Shown here: in pieces, positions 14,639-16,507 of the stretch
Numbering within the stretch: the stretch's first letter is position 1
Layout of the letters: every line of letters starts with the position of its first letter
From: UBA6544 sp049601975
GTDB lineage: Bacteria; Pseudomonadota; Alphaproteobacteria; UBA8366
Length of the DNA stretch: 16,507 bases
Direction of reading: 5' to 3'
Assembly (NCBI GenBank): GCA_049601975.1
Contig: JBMYRC010000091.1
Span: 1 to 16,507 of the forward strand
Notes under the pieces: model-generated
What the model saw: the letters and a program-made list of their open reading frames with translations, nothing else
What the model was told of the DNA's origin: nothing
Databases searched by the model: none
Made by a program: the position numbers and the translations under genes

Positions 14639-15577
14639 GTGAAACCAGAACAATTCCGCGCCGCCATTGAAGAGACCGCGGGCCGCATCGCGCCTTATAT
14701 CCGCTGCACGCCGACAGTGAGTTTGGTGGCGGGAGAAATGGGTTTGGCATTTCCCGTCACACTAAAACTCGAGTGTTTGCAACATACCGGATCGTTCAAG
14801 GCACGGGGTGCTTTCAATAAATTACTGAGCAACGAAGTGCCGGCGTCCGGGGTCAATGCGGCGTCGGGTGGAAATCACGGCGTTGCGGTGGCTTATGCGG
14901 CGCGGGTTTTGGGCCATAAGGCTGATATTTTCGTGCCGGAGATTTCAGCGGCCGTGAAAATCCAGCGGCTTCGCGAATACGGTGCTCAGGTGAATATCAT
15001 CGGTGAGAATTATGCTGAGGCGTTGGCGGCGAGCGAAGCGCGCGTCGCGGCGACCGGTGCCCTGGTCGTGCATGCCTACGATCAACCGGAAGCCGTGGCG
15101 GGGCAGGGCACCACGGCGCGTGAGCTGGAAGAGCAAGAAGGCGAATTCGATACGATCCTTGTGGCCGTCGGTGGCGGTGGATTTATCGGCGGTATCGCGG
15201 CCTGGCATCAGGGGAAGACCCGCGTCGTTGGGGTAGAACCCAAACTCGCGCCGACGCTGCACGCGGCCCGGGAAGCCCGAGTGCCTGTCGATGTCGAGGT
15301 TGGCGGGATTGCTGCCGATGCATTAGGAGCCAGACGTATAGGCAACTACGGTTTCGAAATCGCGGATGCCTATATCGATCAGTTGGCCATGGTCGAAGAC
15401 ACGTCCATTCGCGCCGCTCAATTGCGGCTCTGGAATGAGTTGCGGATCATCGCGGAGCCCGCGGGAGCGGCGGCGCTCGCGGCACTGACGTCGGAGGTCT
15501 ACCGGCCCGAGAAAGACGAACGGGTCGCGGTCATGATCTGTGGCAGCAATACCGACCCGTCGATGCTGGCAGCCTGA
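14639..15577 (+). CDS. PLP-dependent threonine/serine dehydratase-like enzyme
   Basis: A 312-aa fold-type II PLP enzyme. The Schiff-base lysine is Lys54 in GSFKARGAF. ASGGNHGVAVAYA near 79-91 binds the substrate carboxylate, VAVGGGGFIGG near 178-188 grips the PLP phosphate, and CGSNTDPS is at the C-terminus. There is no ACT regulatory domain, so it is not the feedback-controlled biosynthetic IlvA type. It resembles catabolic threonine/serine dehydratases, serine racemases and threo-3-hydroxyaspartate ammonia-lyases. The likely reaction is dehydration and deamination of a beta-hydroxy amino acid to an oxo acid plus ammonia. The start is GTG at 14639, 10 bp after the TusA-like gene, without a strong ribosome site. 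Confidence 0.92.
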   Translation: MKPEQFRAAIEETAGRIAPYIRCTPTVSLVAGEMGLAFPVTLKLECLQHTGSFKARGAFNKLLSNEVPASGVNAASGGNHGVAVAYAARVLGHKADIFVPEISAAVKIQRLREYGAQVNIIGENYAEALAASEARVAATGALVVHAYDQPEAVAGQGTTARELEEQEGEFDTILVAVGGGGFIGGIAAWHQGKTRVVGVEPKLAPTLHAAREARVPVDVEVGGIAADALGARRIGNYGFEIADAYIDQLAMVEDTSIRAAQLRLWNELRIIAEPAGAAALAALTSEVYRPEKDERVAVMICGSNTDPSMLAA

Positions 15578-15644
15578 CCCTTTGCCGATTGGCAATTTCC
15601 GACAATCTTAATATCCAGGATGTTCCGCGATTCAGGGAAATGTT

Positions 15645-16475
15645 ATGGCGCTCACTATTACACCGTTATCCGATACCATTGGGGCCGAGGTTGGCGGAGC
15701 CGACCTGTCGCGATCTGCTCCGGCGGGTGATGTAGCTGCGATCCGGCAGGCGCTGATCGATCATCTGGTCATTGTCATCCGGGATCAATCTCTCGATCCG
15801 GAACAACTACTCGCGGCGCTGCGCTTGTTTGGCGATACGATGGAGCAGCATCTAACCGACACGCTGATGGAAGCACATCCGGAGATCGCGGTGCTCGACA
15901 GTCGCGCCATGCCACCGGACAAACAGGGCCGGGTTATTCCTTTCGGCGGGCGGGATTGGCACACTGACCACACGAATCACGCGCGACCGCCAAAATACAC
16001 CGCGCTTTATGCATTGAAATTGCCGCCCGCTGGTGGCGATACAAGCTTCGCGAACATGCATGTCGCTTATGCGTCCTTGCCGGAAGGTGAGCGCACCGAA
16101 TTGTCAGGGCTTCAGACGGTCAACAAGATCGAAGATTTCGGCTATATCAGTGAAGAAGCGCAGGAAAAATTCGGCACACTGCCGATTCATCCGCTGATTC
16201 GCACCCATCCGGACACGGGAAAGAAAGCGCTCTATGTGCATCCCGGCAAGCTCGAGCGGATCGTCGGGCGCGAACCCGACGAAAGCCAAAAATTCATCAA
16301 CGGATTGCTGGACCGTGTTATTACGCCCGTGAATACCTATCGCCATCAATGGCGGCAAGGTGATCTTCTGCTGACGGATAACCGGGCGGTACTGCACCTG
16401 GCGCACCGGGATTACGATATGGCCGAAGGCCGGGTGATGCACCGAGTGATCCTGCAGGGCGAAGTGCCGGTTTAA
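15645..16475 (+). CDS. TauD/TfdA family Fe(II)/2-oxoglutarate dioxygenase
   Basis: A 276-aa non-heme iron dioxygenase. The facial triad is His106-Thr-Asp108 (WHTDHTNH) and distal His251 (AVLHLAH). Arg263 and Arg267 (EGRVMHR) match the 2-oxoglutarate and substrate-anion arginines of TauD. The N-terminus ITPLSDTIGAEVGGADLS is the standard family opening, and the length is typical (TauD about 283). These enzymes hydroxylate a substrate next to a heteroatom, often releasing sulfite, phenol or an amine, with CO2 and succinate from 2-oxoglutarate. The sequence does not reveal whether the substrate is taurine-like, an aryloxyacid or something else. It follows the PLP enzyme after 67 bp and is the last complete gene of the window. 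Confidence 0.93.
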   Translation: MALTITPLSDTIGAEVGGADLSRSAPAGDVAAIRQALIDHLVIVIRDQSLDPEQLLAALRLFGDTMEQHLTDTLMEAHPEIAVLDSRAMPPDKQGRVIPFGGRDWHTDHTNHARPPKYTALYALKLPPAGGDTSFANMHVAYASLPEGERTELSGLQTVNKIEDFGYISEEAQEKFGTLPIHPLIRTHPDTGKKALYVHPGKLERIVGREPDESQKFINGLLDRVITPVNTYRHQWRQGDLLLTDNRAVLHLAHRDYDMAEGRVMHRVILQGEVPV

Positions 16476-16476
16476 G

Positions 16477-16507
16477 CAAAGCCCCCACCCTAACCCTCCC
16501 CCCGCAA
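16477..16507. repeat. C-rich intergenic tract, probable start of a palindromic repeat cut by the window end
   Basis: CCCCCACCCTAACCCTCCCC then CCGCAA ends the window. Similar C-rich left arms followed by a GGGGAGGG right arm are common palindromic repeats downstream of alphaproteobacterial genes. Only the left part is present, so pairing cannot be checked. Confidence 0.35.

Noticed and set aside
1..16507. Search for CRISPR arrays, tRNA/rRNA genes, phage or defence genes
   Set aside because: No regularly spaced direct repeats, no tRNA-like T-loop/acceptor pattern and no protein with such motifs were seen by eye.

Overview
The window looks like chromosome from an alphaproteobacterium, probably Rhodospirillales-like. 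This is inferred from a fused trpE(G) gene behind a three-tryptophan leader peptide (the Rhizobium/Azospirillum arrangement), moderately high GC, many small catabolic oxidoreductases and hydrolases, and a single-domain CULT protein very similar to the one known from Magnetospirillum. I see no rRNA, tRNA, CRISPR array, insertion sequence or phage gene. The 15 protein genes below plus a 17-codon leader fill almost all of the window.

Layout. 1-192: non-coding, dominated by a large imperfect palindrome. 193-2202: a two-gene + strand unit (SDR oxidoreductase, luciferase-like monooxygenase). 2266-5359 on the - strand: an MBL-fold hydrolase downstream of fused anthranilate synthase trpE(G). 5419-5577: a complete trp attenuator (promoter, nearly leaderless trpL, competing hairpins, terminator), divergent from the next gene. 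5682-8611 on +: an amidohydrolase with its own terminator, then two tandem paralogous alpha/beta hydrolases. 8623-8681: an inverted-repeat element. 8711-9743: a CULT-domain (cereblon thalidomide-binding fold) gene convergent with msrA. 9857-16475 on +: a flavin amine oxidase, an MmgE/PrpD protein, a split aconitase-family dehydratase (large and small subunits), a TusA-like sulfur carrier, a PLP-dependent Ser/Thr-type dehydratase and a TauD/TfdA dioxygenase.

How they work together. The trp genes are biosynthetic and respond to tryptophan by attenuation. The rest reads mostly as catabolism. The PrpD-like protein and split aconitase are tightly packed (5 and 3 bp gaps) and probably act in sequence on a branched or substituted hydroxy-dicarboxylate or tricarboxylate whose identity I cannot name. 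The LeuD-like subunit keeps the catalytic Ser/Arg but has lost the usual Glu-His of the family motif, which argues against plain leucine biosynthesis. The CULT protein is the most unusual gene: its four zinc cysteines and three cage tryptophans are all intact.
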